From positions 1-52,244 of the forward strand of contig CAJFEW010000010.1 of NCBI GenBank assembly GCA_904374805.1: a stretch of DNA of 52,244 nucleotides, read 5' to 3'. Below, piece after piece: positions 1 to 7,498 of this stretch; the stretch's first letter is position 1; each line of letters begins with the position of its first letter. The notes below the pieces were generated by a model that was not told the origin of the DNA, ran no database searches, and was given only the letters and a program-made list of their open reading frames with translations. This DNA comes from an uncultured Neglectibacter sp. Its GTDB lineage: Bacteria; Bacillota; Clostridia; Oscillospirales; Acutalibacteraceae. Position numbers and translations under genes: made by a program.

Positions 1-24
1 GACTCGTCTCCTTTCGGGAGGTAC

Positions 25-53
25 TTGGATTTGTGGTAAAACCATTGTACCAT
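25..53 (+). promoter_or_regulatory. Possible sigma-A promoter of the GH2 gene
   Basis: TTGGAT, a 17-base spacer, then TACCAT lie about 70 bases before the GH2 start codon. The match to the sigma-A consensus is weak. A short inverted repeat GGTA...TACC overlaps the -10 side and could be a regulator site. The window begins only 24 bases upstream, so the full regulatory region cannot be judged. Confidence 0.3.
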
Positions 54-121
54 CTGGGCTGACGGGTCCTCAACTTTCATTTAACTTTACAGTCCGCAAA
101 AAAACTAAAGGAGCGATCTCT

Positions 122-1888
122 ATGAACATACCCCGTGCGGAACACCCCAATCCTCAATGGGAACGGAAAAACTGGCGGAATTTAAACGGCCTTTGGGAAT
201 TTGAATGGGACTATGGCTGCAGCGCTGTCCAGCGGCGGCTGTGGGAAAAGGAAACCTTTGCCCACACCATTCTGGTGCCCTTCTGCCCGGAAAGTAAACT
301 TTCCGGCCTGGCACACACGGACTTTATTCCAGGCGTGGCCTATCGCCGGACCTTTTCCCTAAGTGAGCAGGAACTCTCCGGCCGGGTGCTCCTCCATTTC
401 GGCGCGGTGGATTATGAGGCCTGGGTCTACGTCAACGGACAGCCGGCAGGCACCCACAAGGGAGGATACACCTCCTTCTCCCTGGATGTGACCCCCTATG
501 TGACCGCAGGAGAAAACACCTTGTTTGTAGCGGCGCGGGACGACGTGCGCAGCGGCCTGCAGCCCAAGGGCAAGCAGGCGGACCAGTACTACTCCTCCGG
601 CTGCGACTACACCCGGACCACCGGCATCTGGCAGACCGTTTGGCTGGAATTTGTCCCGGAAACCTACCTGCAGTATGCCCGCTATTATCCGGACCCGCAA
701 AACGGCTGTGTGACCGTCTCTGGCCTGGCAAAAGGAGAGGGCACGCTGCGCCTTACCGCCCTGTGGGAGGGAAAGCCGGTAGGCGAGAAAACCATCGCGG
801 TGCAAGACGGCTTTTTCACCACCCAGCTGGACCTGGAGGAAATCCACCTGTGGGAAGCTGGGAAAGGCGGCCTGTACACTTTGCTCCTCTCTTTGGAAAA
901 CGATCAGGTGAGCAGCTATTTTGGCCTGCGCACCGTGGCGTTTCAGGGGCGGAAATTCCTGCTCAACGGCAAGCCACTTTTCCAGCGCTTTGTGCTGGAC
1001 CAGGGGTTCTATCCCGATGGAATCTACACCGCTCCCACCGAGGAGGATCTGATCCAAGACATCACCCTCTCCTTTGCAGCAGGCTTTAATGGGGCGCGGC
1101 TGCACGAAAAGGTCTTTGAGCCCCGGTTCCTCTACCACTGCGACCGGCTGGGTTACCTGGTGTGGGGCGAGTTCCCCAACTGGGGCCTGGACCATTCTCA
1201 TCCCCTGGCCACGGAGATTGTCCTCAACCAGTGGAGCGAAGCCGTGGAGCGGGACTGCAACCACCCGGCCATCATCGGCTGGTGCCCCTTTAACGAGACC
1301 TGGGGCTACCATGAGGAAAAAGAACAGAACGCCCTGCTCAGCAGCCTGTATAAGCTGACCAAGCGTCTGGACCCCACCCGCCCCTGCATCGACGCCAGCG
1401 GCAATTTCCGGGTGCTTTCGGAGGTCTACGACATTCACGACTACGACCAGAACACGGAAACCTTCCGCCAGCGGTGGGATTCCTTCACAGAAAAGATCCG
1501 GGAAAACGGCGGCTCCATTCCCAAAGACGACCCCTTCTTCCAGGACCTTCCCTGGGGAGAACACGGCAAGGGGCCCTTCTTCCAGCAACCTTACCAGGGC
1601 CAGCCCATCTTTCTCAGCGAATACGGCGGCATCCGCTGGGTGGAAAACACGGTGGAAGGCTGGGGCTATGGGAACGCTCCCACCACGGCGGAGGAATTCT
1701 TCGCCCGGTATAAAGGCCTGACCGAAGCGCTGCTGCAAAACCCGGAGATCTTCGGGTTCTGCTACACCCAGCTGTACGACATTGAACAGGAGATTAACGG
1801 CCTGTACACCTACGACCGGAAAGAGAAATTCCCCATTTCCATCATCCGGGAAATCAATCAGCAGAAGGCCGCCTGCGAGGAGGAGTAA
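122..1888 (+). CDS. Glycoside hydrolase family 2 protein (beta-galactosidase/beta-glucuronidase type)
   Basis: Retaining GH2 glycosidase of 588 residues. The N-terminal jelly-roll sugar-binding domain (about residues 1-170) and Ig-like domain (to about 275) precede a TIM barrel from about residue 280. The acid/base region reads RDCNHPAIIGWCPFNETWG, placing the catalytic Glu at residue 392, and the nucleophile lies in LSEYGG at Glu500; both follow the GH2 pattern. There is no signal peptide, so it should act in the cytoplasm on imported oligosaccharides or glycosides. It is shorter than LacZ and lacks the extra C-terminal domains. ATG122 follows AAAGGAG. It is monocistronic and ends at a strong terminator. 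Substrate (galactoside, glucuronide or other) cannot be decided from sequence. Confidence 0.88.
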   Translation: MNIPRAEHPNPQWERKNWRNLNGLWEFEWDYGCSAVQRRLWEKETFAHTILVPFCPESKLSGLAHTDFIPGVAYRRTFSLSEQELSGRVLLHFGAVDYEAWVYVNGQPAGTHKGGYTSFSLDVTPYVTAGENTLFVAARDDVRSGLQPKGKQADQYYSSGCDYTRTTGIWQTVWLEFVPETYLQYARYYPDPQNGCVTVSGLAKGEGTLRLTALWEGKPVGEKTIAVQDGFFTTQLDLEEIHLWEAGKGGLYTLLLSLENDQVSSYFGLRTVAFQGRKFLLNGKPLFQRFVLDQGFYPDGIYTAPTEEDLIQDITLSFAAGFNGARLHEKVFEPRFLYHCDRLGYLVWGEFPNWGLDHSHPLATEIVLNQWSEAVERDCNHPAIIGWCPFNETWGYHEEKEQNALLSSLYKLTKRLDPTRPCIDASGNFRVLSEVYDIHDYDQNTETFRQRWDSFTEKIRENGGSIPKDDPFFQDLPWGEHGKGPFFQQPYQGQPIFLSEYGGIRWVENTVEGWGYGNAPTTAEEFFARYKGLTEALLQNPEIFGFCYTQLYDIEQEINGLYTYDRKEKFPISIIREINQQKAACEEE

Positions 1889-1912
1889 CTCTCCCGGCAG
1901 GACCTAAAAAAG

Positions 1913-1943
1913 AGACTGTTGCCTCTGGCAGCAGTCTTTTTTT
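1913..1943 (+). terminator. Rho-independent terminator of the GH2 gene
   Basis: AGACTGTTGCC and GGCAGCAGTCT form an 11-base-pair stem (one G-U pair) with a three-base loop, followed directly by a run of T. It lies 25 bases after the GH2 stop codon and separates it from the convergent gene. Confidence 0.85.
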
Positions 1944-1970
1944 GCAGCCTTCTCTTGGGCGCAGACAAGG

Positions 1971-3092
1971 TCAATCCTCTTGCTGCAGCACAAAATGGCC
2001 CCTTTTTCCCTGGGCGTCCCGGAAAACAGGCAGCCAGGCAGCAGGCTCCTCCCGCTGGAATCGCAGGGCGGAAAAGGCCGTGTGACGCCGAGGGTCCTCG
2101 TCATCCCGAAGGAAAATGGCGGTGGGTCCGTCTGCTCCGCCGATAATGCCGATGGACGCAGCCTCCGGCTGGGCCGTGACAAAAGCGGCAGTGGAGCCGC
2201 CTTCCCCACTCCTATCCCCTCTGCCAGTCTCCGGGCGGGGCTTGGGCCGGGGACGGTCTCCCTCCTCCCCATCCTCTATGGTGAGGCCGGGTACCTCCGG
2301 CTCCACGGCGTAGGTAAACCGCCACAGGTGGTTGGGAAATTCCCATTCCTCCCTGCCGGGGATGCGGTCACTGTCCAGGGCGTCCCTCTGGAAATCCCGG
2401 ACGGTGAGGGTGCAGCTCTCCCCGGTTCTGGGGTGGATCAGCTCCACCTGTTCCCCCGCCTGTTTCACCTGAAAAGGGGTTCCAGGCCAACGGGCGCGGT
2501 CTGTTTGCAAGGTCAGGGAGAGTGTGTTCACCTGTTTGCGCCGGCCCCAGGGGAACACATACCGCCACAAGTTCCAACCCGTTTCTTGGTTTAAACCGTA
2601 GTGCTTCGCCACAGCCTCCCCCGTCAGATCGCTGCCCGGCCATTCCAGCTTGGCGCAGTAGAATAAACCTGTGCCCCGCCGGTAAGGGTGCTCCCGGCCG
2701 TTGACCACCGCCGTTGGGGAGACTTCCAGCTCCAGGGGATTTTCCGCCTCCATCTCCATGCGCTGGGCCTTGGAGAAACAGTCTATGTCGTCGTTCTCCA
2801 GGGTCAGGTTCCACTTTTGGATAAAATCCTGGATGGCCTGGAGGGGCACTTCCCGGCAGAGGTCCACCACCAGCGCCTTGGCGGTGGAGTACACCCCCGG
2901 CACCAGCCAGCGGTACCCTGCAAAGGAGAACTCCCCGGAAAAAGGCAGCTGCACCCCGGGGCGCTCCCGGTGGCTCACGGGAAAGAACTCCCCGCTGCTG
3001 GTGACATACCACACCGAAAAGTCCGGCCCCCGGTATCCTTTGGGAAAACGAAAGGGCTCCAACCTTGCCTGTCCCTCATCGATGTATTCCAT
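1971..3092 (-). CDS. Unknown protein with C-terminal IGIIGGADGPTAIF motif
   Basis: Protein of 373 residues that I cannot assign to a family by its body (residues 1-290), which is polar and has no predicted membrane segments or signal peptide. A low-complexity Arg/Pro/Glu/Gly linker follows, then residues 314-327 read IGIIGGADGPTAIF, followed by a charged tail of about 46 residues. This motif is the signature of the beta subunit of sodium-pumping decarboxylases (OadB/GcdB/MmdB), where its Asp is in the sodium path, but nothing else here resembles that integral membrane protein. An automatic name of decarboxylase beta subunit would therefore be wrong. ATG3092 is preceded by AAGGAGGAG at good spacing and by a sigma-A promoter, which rules out starts further upstream. 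Transcribed alone, convergent with the GH2 gene. Confidence 0.75.
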   Translation of the reverse strand: MEYIDEGQARLEPFRFPKGYRGPDFSVWYVTSSGEFFPVSHRERPGVQLPFSGEFSFAGYRWLVPGVYSTAKALVVDLCREVPLQAIQDFIQKWNLTLENDDIDCFSKAQRMEMEAENPLELEVSPTAVVNGREHPYRRGTGLFYCAKLEWPGSDLTGEAVAKHYGLNQETGWNLWRYVFPWGRRKQVNTLSLTLQTDRARWPGTPFQVKQAGEQVELIHPRTGESCTLTVRDFQRDALDSDRIPGREEWEFPNHLWRFTYAVEPEVPGLTIEDGEEGDRPRPKPRPETGRGDRSGEGGSTAAFVTAQPEAASIGIIGGADGPTAIFLRDDEDPRRHTAFSALRFQREEPAAWLPVFRDAQGKRGHFVLQQED

Positions 3093-3114
3093 GAAGCATC
3101 TCCTCCTTTTCCCC

Positions 3115-3143
3115 ATGCTACCGCAGGCAGGCGGAATTGTCAA
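3115..3143 (-). promoter_or_regulatory. Sigma-A promoter of the IGGADGPT-motif gene
   Basis: On the minus strand TTGACA, 17 bases and TAGCAT lie just upstream of the RBS of the gene starting at 3092. The -35 is a perfect consensus. It also fixes the start of the gene, because any longer reading frame would run across the promoter. Confidence 0.65.
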
Positions 3144-3146
3144 CAG

Positions 3147-3172
3147 AAAAAGCCCCGGCAACTGCCAGGGCT
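3147..3172 (-). terminator. Terminator of the 2-oxoacid oxidoreductase operon
   Basis: Minus strand: AGCCCTGGCA, a two-base loop, TGCCGGGGCT and then a short T run. It lies about 20 bases after the stop of the gamma subunit. Confidence 0.8.
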
Positions 3173-3192
3173 GGAATCTGTGGATTTTCTGT

Positions 3193-3747
3193 TTACTGGT
3201 CCTGACCGATTTGGATGGCCTTGCGGTTGAAATCCAGCATCTGGGCCTTGCGGGCGGGAATGCACTTCTGCACCGCCTGGTCCAAAATGTCCCCGTCGCA
3301 GAACTTGTAGTCGCCGTCGGCCATGCAGACCTCTTTGAACAGCTTGCCAATGAGGATCATGTTGGACAGGCCGTTCACGCCGTTTTCATCGGCCAGCGCC
3401 GTGGAGGGCACATAGTACACGGTCACGTCGTCCCGCTCCACCTTCTTGTCGATGAGGCTGGAGTCCACAATCACCACGCCGCCGGGCTCCACCGCGTTGA
3501 TGAACTTGTCAAAGGAGGGCAGGTTCATGGCGACGAACACGTTGGGGTTGGTCACCAGGGGAGAGCCGATGGCCTCATCGGAAACGCACACGCTGCAGTT
3601 GGCGGTACCGCCCCGCATCTCCGGGCCGTAAGAGGGCAGCCAGGAGAGCTGTTTGTTGGCGATGAGGGCGGCATAGGCCACCACTTTTCCGGCGAACAGC
3701 ACGCCTTGGCCGCCAAAGCCAGCGAAGAGAATGTTCAGATTTTTCAT
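3193..3747 (-). CDS. 2-oxoacid:ferredoxin oxidoreductase, gamma subunit
   Basis: Subunit of a thiamine-diphosphate, Fe-S enzyme that oxidatively decarboxylates a 2-oxoacid to its acyl-CoA and reduces ferredoxin. The 184 residues match the POR/KOR gamma domain: the N-terminal [14 protein letters not shown] glycine-rich loop is typical, as is the [13 protein letters not shown] stretch around residues 39-51. It is the last gene of the operon ferredoxin-alpha-beta-gamma, 110 bases after the beta subunit, and is followed by a terminator. The gene order is the four-gene Clostridia arrangement often named Vor or Kor. Cytoplasmic; substrate could be 2-oxoglutarate or a branched-chain 2-oxoacid. Confidence 0.9.
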   Translation of the reverse strand: MKNLNILFAGFGGQGVLFAGKVVAYAALIANKQLSWLPSYGPEMRGGTANCSVCVSDEAIGSPLVTNPNVFVAMNLPSFDKFINAVEPGGVVIVDSSLIDKKVERDDVTVYYVPSTALADENGVNGLSNMILIGKLFKEVCMADGDYKFCDGDILDQAVQKCIPARKAQMLDFNRKAIQIGQDQ

Positions 3748-3857
3748 ACTTAGCTCCTTTCTTGTGATGAGCCGCGAAGCTGCCTAGTTCCGGCACAGCC
3801 AAGATCCCTGGCCCCAAGCCGGGGAAAGGCAACTCGCAGAAGGAAACGGCTTGCCGT

Positions 3858-4610
3858 TTACTTCTTTACACCCTCCTCCACATCTTTGTATACACCCAGG
3901 GGGTAGTAGGGGATCATATTCTCGTTGAGCCACTTCAGGGCCTCCACAGGAGACATGCCCCAGTTGGTGGGACAAGTGGAGAGCACTTCCACAATGGAAT
4001 AGCCCTTGCCCTCAATCTGGTTCTGGAAGGCCTTCTTAATGGCCTTCCGAGCGATGTTCACGTTCTTCACACAGTCCACCGTGACCCGCTGGGCCAAAGC
4101 CACACCGTCCAAAGTGGAGAGCATCTCGCACACCCGCACCGGATAGCCGGCGGTGTTGGTATCCCGGCCGTAGGGGGTGGTCTGAGTCACCTGACCCGGC
4201 AGGGAGGTGGGAGCCATCTGGCCGCCGGTCATGCCGTAAATGGCGTTGTTGATGAAAATAACGGTAATATTCTCACCCCGGGTGGCAGCGTGAACGGTTT
4301 CAGCAGTGCCGATGGCAGCCAAGTCGCCGTCGCCCTGGTAGGTGAAGATCACATTTTCAGGACGGGCGCGCTTGAGGCCGGTAGCCACTGCCTGGGCGCG
4401 GCCGTGAGGGGCCTGCACCATATCGCAGGAGAAGTAATCGTAACACATAACCGAACAGCCCACCGAGGCCACGCCCACGGTTTTGCCTTCCACACCCAGC
4501 TCCTCAATGGCCTGGGCCACCAGACGGTGGACAATGCCGTGGGTGCAGCCGGGACAGTAGTGCATGGGCGCGTCAGTCAAGGTAGACGGTTTTTGAAATA
4601 CAATAGCCAT
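3858..4610 (-). CDS. 2-oxoacid:ferredoxin oxidoreductase, beta subunit (ThDP-binding)
   Basis: Catalytic ThDP-binding subunit, 250 residues. The N-terminus carries HYCPGCTHG (Fe-S/ThDP region) and the cofactor motif GDGDLAAIG with the following NNAIYGMTGGQ, the classic GDG...N ThDP-Mg site. It pairs with the alpha subunit, whose stop codon overlaps this gene's upstream region. ATG4610 with GGAAAGG ten bases upstream is preferred; a TTG at 4616 overlapping the alpha stop as TTGA is an alternative that would add two residues and imply translational coupling. Together with gamma and ferredoxin it forms the full complex. Confidence 0.92.
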   Translation of the reverse strand: MAIVFQKPSTLTDAPMHYCPGCTHGIVHRLVAQAIEELGVEGKTVGVASVGCSVMCYDYFSCDMVQAPHGRAQAVATGLKRARPENVIFTYQGDGDLAAIGTAETVHAATRGENITVIFINNAIYGMTGGQMAPTSLPGQVTQTTPYGRDTNTAGYPVRVCEMLSTLDGVALAQRVTVDCVKNVNIARKAIKKAFQNQIEGKGYSIVEVLSTCPTNWGMSPVEALKWLNENMIPYYPLGVYKDVEEGVKK

Positions 4611-4612
4611 AG

Positions 4613-5659
4613 TCAATTCGCCTTTCCAATCTGTTCCAGCACTTCAGCGGGAGTGGGGATCATGCCGCCGGTGCGGCCGTAGAAGTGCACGGGCACCTTG
4701 CAGTCGATGGCCAGCTTCACGTCGTCCACCATCTGGCCCATGCTCATCTCCACCACCAGGAAATTTTTGGCGTGGCTGGCAGCCCGTTGCAACGCCTGGG
4801 TGGGGAAGGGCCACAAAGTGATGGGCCGCACAAGGCCTGCCTTAATGCCCTTTTCCCGGGCCTTGTTCACGGCGCTGCGTGCCACACGGGAGGAGGCGCC
4901 GTAGGCCACCAGCACAATGTCTGCGTCCTCGGTCAGGTACTCCTCAGCCATCTGCTCGTTGGCTTTGACCTTCTCATAGCGGGCAAAGCGCTCCTTGACC
5001 AGCTCTTCCAGCTTTTCGGGGGTCAGATACAGGGAGTTGATAATGTTGTGGGCCCGCTTGCCCCCGTGGCCGCTGGCAGCCCAGGGCTTTTCCGGCAGCT
5101 GAGCAGAGCCCTCTTCCGGCAGCTCCACCGGCTCCATCATCTGGCCCAGCATGCCGTCCGCCAAAATCATGGCAGGCATGCGGTACTTGTCGGCGGTGTC
5201 AAAGGCGTGGGAGATCAGATCCACCATCTCCTGCACCGTAGAGGGAGCAAACACCAAAATCTGGAAGTCCCCGTGGCCGGTGGCCTTGGTGGCCTGCCAG
5301 TAGTCCGCCTGGCTGGGCTGAATGCCGCCCAAACCAGGGCCGCCCCGCTGCACATTGATAATCACAGCAGGCAGGTCGGAACCGGCCATATAGGAGATGC
5401 CCTCGCCCTTCAGGCTGATGCCGGGAGAGGAGGAGGAGGTCATGGCGCGGATGCCGGCCGCAGAGGCGCCCAGCACCATGTTGATAGCCGCAATCTCCGA
5501 TTCCGCCTGGAGATAGGTGCCGCCCACTTTGGGCATACGTTTGGACATATACGCCGCCAACTCCGTCTGGGGCGTAATGGGATAGCCGAAGAAGTGATGG
5601 CAGCCCGCGCGGATGGCAGCTTCTGCCAGCGCTTCGTTGCCCTTCATCAAAACCTTCAT
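4613..5659 (-). CDS. vorB: 2-oxoacid:ferredoxin oxidoreductase, alpha subunit (VorB/KorA type)
   Basis: Alpha subunit of 348 residues without the extra N-terminal gamma domain seen in fused KorA proteins. GYPITPQTELAAY near residue 25 is the pyrimidine-binding pyruvate-flavodoxin/ferredoxin signature, and SSSSPGISLKGEGISY near residue 75 and IQRGGPGLGG-like text near residue 105 fit the family. ATG5659 is chosen because AAGGAAGG sits upstream; a GTG at 5689 would overrun that RBS. The gene lies between the ferredoxin (114-base gap) and the beta subunit. The VorB name (2-oxoisovalerate) is the usual label for this four-gene Clostridia set; 2-oxoglutarate is an equally reasonable substrate. Confidence 0.9.
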   Translation of the reverse strand: MKVLMKGNEALAEAAIRAGCHHFFGYPITPQTELAAYMSKRMPKVGGTYLQAESEIAAINMVLGASAAGIRAMTSSSSPGISLKGEGISYMAGSDLPAVIINVQRGGPGLGGIQPSQADYWQATKATGHGDFQILVFAPSTVQEMVDLISHAFDTADKYRMPAMILADGMLGQMMEPVELPEEGSAQLPEKPWAASGHGGKRAHNIINSLYLTPEKLEELVKERFARYEKVKANEQMAEEYLTEDADIVLVAYGASSRVARSAVNKAREKGIKAGLVRPITLWPFPTQALQRAASHAKNFLVVEMSMGQMVDDVKLAIDCKVPVHFYGRTGGMIPTPAEVLEQIGKAN

Positions 5660-5773
5660 AAGTACATTCCTTCCTTTCTCAGGAGGCACACCGGCCCCCG
5701 GATCGATGATTCTTTTCCGCTCCCCTAGGGCAGCGGCGGGAAAAGGCTTTACAAGGCCTTTTCAAAAAGAGGC

Positions 5774-5980
5774 TTACCGTTCTACCGTAATAGCCGTATC
5801 CGGGCACATAGTGGCGCACGAGGCGCAGCCTACGCACTTGTCGGGCTCCACCAGCTGCGCAGGGTGGTATCCCTTGGCGTTGAGGCGAGTCTTATCCAGG
5901 GCGATGATCTTCAGCGGACATGCGTGCACGCACATCCCGCAGCCCTTGCAGACCTTCTCATCCACAATGATTCTTGCCAT
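5774..5980 (-). CDS. 4Fe-4S ferredoxin, delta subunit of 2-oxoacid oxidoreductase
   Basis: Dicluster ferredoxin of 68 residues with CKGCGMCVHACP and CVGCASCATMCP, each binding a [4Fe-4S] cluster. It passes electrons from the ThDP site of the oxidoreductase to external ferredoxin. It is the first of the four complex genes; the RBS GGAGGG precedes ATG5980. A TTTTGT-17-TATAAA sequence about 20-50 bases upstream may be an internal promoter letting the complex be made without the upstream ATPase. Confidence 0.93.
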   Translation of the reverse strand: MARIIVDEKVCKGCGMCVHACPLKIIALDKTRLNAKGYHPAQLVEPDKCVGCASCATMCPDTAITVER

Positions 5981-6098
5981 ATGGTTTTCCCTCCTTCAGG
6001 AATTTTCTTTTACTTTATACAGTAGGTCCTTTTCAAACAAAACAGGGGGCATTTTGCCCGATTCGCCCAGGGCAGACTTCCAACAGGAAGCCTTTCCC

Positions 6099-6767
6099 TT
6101 ATTCCCACAGGAATTTTACATAGCGCTTTACGAGTTTGAACCCCTCTGGCAGCGCTTCCCCCTCCTGCAGGGAAAAGTCTGGAGCGGTGGAGTACAGCAG
6201 GGGCAGGCCAGTGAGCTCCGCAGTCCTCTTTGCAAACTCCAGGGCATCCAGCAGGTCTTGCCTCTTGGTCTCCACCCCCAGGTGGGAGTTGTTTACCAAA
6301 GCGGTGGCCTGCAGCCGGCTGGCGGCCTGGATCTCTCCCAAGAGTGCCGCCGCTTCCTCCGGGGTCTGGGAGAGCACCCGGTACCGGTTGATGACATACA
6401 GCATGTCATACCCTGCCTCTTCCAACAGGGCGTGCATGCCTCCCAGGGCGGTGACCCCTGCGTCATCCCCACCGGCGTCTATAAACACACGGCCCGACTC
6501 CGGCTCGAAAAGGGAGTACAGCTCCGGGGGCAGCGTGGGGGTATCCAAAGTGGTGCCCGCAAACACAGGGGCGATCAGCCGCACCCCATGGCCCTCCAGC
6601 AGGCCTCCGTATTCGGAAGAACGGAAATAGGGGTTGACAATGTCCAGGTCTGCCACCGTGACTTTCTCCCCTGCGGCCGCCGCTTCCAGGGCCAGGTTCA
6701 GAGTGAGGTTGGTTTTCCCGCAGCCATAATGGCCGCAGATCACCGTGATGCGCTGCTGTTCCCTCAT
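6099..6767 (-). CDS. P-loop ATPase of the MinD/ParA-like (SIMIBI) group
   Basis: Predicted soluble nucleotide-binding protein of 222 residues. GHYGCGKT near residue 11 is a Walker A loop, VTVADLDIVNPYF near residue 40 resembles the deviant switch region of SIMIBI ATPases, and FIDAGGDDAG near residue 105 fits Walker B. ATG6767 is chosen because GGGAGGAAAT lies just upstream; a longer frame has no RBS. It is the first gene of the minus-strand run leading into the 2-oxoacid oxidoreductase, 118 bases before the ferredoxin, so a role in metallocentre assembly or enzyme maturation (as for CooC-like ATPases) is a reasonable guess. No direct evidence for the client protein. Confidence 0.75.
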   Translation of the reverse strand: MREQQRITVICGHYGCGKTNLTLNLALEAAAAGEKVTVADLDIVNPYFRSSEYGGLLEGHGVRLIAPVFAGTTLDTPTLPPELYSLFEPESGRVFIDAGGDDAGVTALGGMHALLEEAGYDMLYVINRYRVLSQTPEEAAALLGEIQAASRLQATALVNNSHLGVETKRQDLLDALEFAKRTAELTGLPLLYSTAPDFSLQEGEALPEGFKLVKRYVKFLWE

Positions 6768-7283
6768 GGATTTCCTCCCGCGTGTCGAATTCTCTCCGTG
6801 CAGGGAGAACCACAGTTTCTTGCATTTTCTCCGTTTCTCCCTTACGGATATCCTATATCTTAACACAAAAATGAAAGGGTTTCAACAAAAAAGATCACTT
6901 TACATTGGTAATCCGTGGAAGTCTCGGGAACTTTCGGCACTATCGCCAATTTTCAGAAAAAGTGCATTCAACCTCTGTTCATAAATTCCTTACGGATTCT
7001 TCAAAAACTTTCCAAGCGCTCTTCACAATTCTCCGATACACTAAGGACACTCCCACAAGAAAGGAGATGAGGCCCCTTCCAACGTCTATAGTAGCGTTGT
7101 TCACAAACAGCCGTTGGCTGCAAAACGCCTCGCAAGGGCGGCCTACCGCTTCCTTCAAATTTCTTTGCAACTGTCTATGAGGATGCAGTTTGGATCTGTG
7201 TGGAAAAAGCGGTTTCCCCCTAAGCGAAACGCCTGTCTGTGACGCAATGAAAAAAACTCTCTCTTTCTTTTTTATAACATACT

Positions 7284-7391
7284 GTCCTTCGATGGAACAA
7301 GGATTGGCAGCCGCTGATCCATGGCCAACGTTCCATCGTTGCGGCAGACCAAAAATTCTCGCTCCTGCCTCCTTTGTGCAGGAGCGTTTTT
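7284..7391 (+). ncRNA. Candidate small RNA upstream of spoIVB
   Basis: A sequence TATAAC (7273-7278) could be a -10. Downstream, CGATGGAAC (7290-7298) pairs perfectly with GTTCCATCG (7330-7338), with TTGGC/GCCAA nested inside. It ends at a strong terminator hairpin at 7360-7391. No protein frame occupies the segment and the nearest gene starts about 108 bases later. The transcript start is a guess, no convincing -35 was seen, and no known RNA family was recognised. Confidence 0.35.
7360..7391 (+). terminator. Strong intrinsic terminator before spoIVB
   Basis: CGCTCCTGC and GCAGGAGCG form a perfect 9-base-pair stem with a nine-base loop, followed by TTTTT. It terminates something transcribed rightward in the gene-poor region, which is the main reason for suspecting a small RNA. 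The reverse strand also ends in T residues, so it could act both ways. Confidence 0.75.
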
Positions 7392-7498
7392 AATTGTCAA
7401 AATAAATGCCTCTCCTTGTGACACAGTAAAACGGGGCAGAAATTTTGCAAGCTCCGCGTGAAATTTCAAATCCGCCCCGGAAAGGGATGAAAATTTCC

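Larger units (their letters stand above)
6768..7498. other. Gene-poor region upstream of spoIVB
   Basis: About 730 bases with no convincing protein gene; short open frames here lack RBS and family resemblance. The left part is AT-rich and should hold the promoter of the P-loop ATPase (minus strand). Around 7050-7180 the DNA is more GC-rich and looks like a piece of an interspersed sequence. From 7274 to 7391 there is a compact structured segment with its own terminator, listed separately as a candidate small RNA. Confidence 0.6.

Noticed and set aside
359-1738. 459-codon open frame on the minus strand of the GH2 gene
   Set aside because: GC-rich antisense shadow; the plus-strand product has clear GH2 catalytic motifs.
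2112-2153. Naming the protein a decarboxylase beta subunit
   Set aside because: Only 14 residues match; the multi-helix membrane body of OadB is missing.
6979-7170. Short minus-strand frame of 63 codons in the gene-poor region
   Set aside because: No RBS or promoter and no family resemblance; it overlaps the possible interspersed element. Judged spurious.
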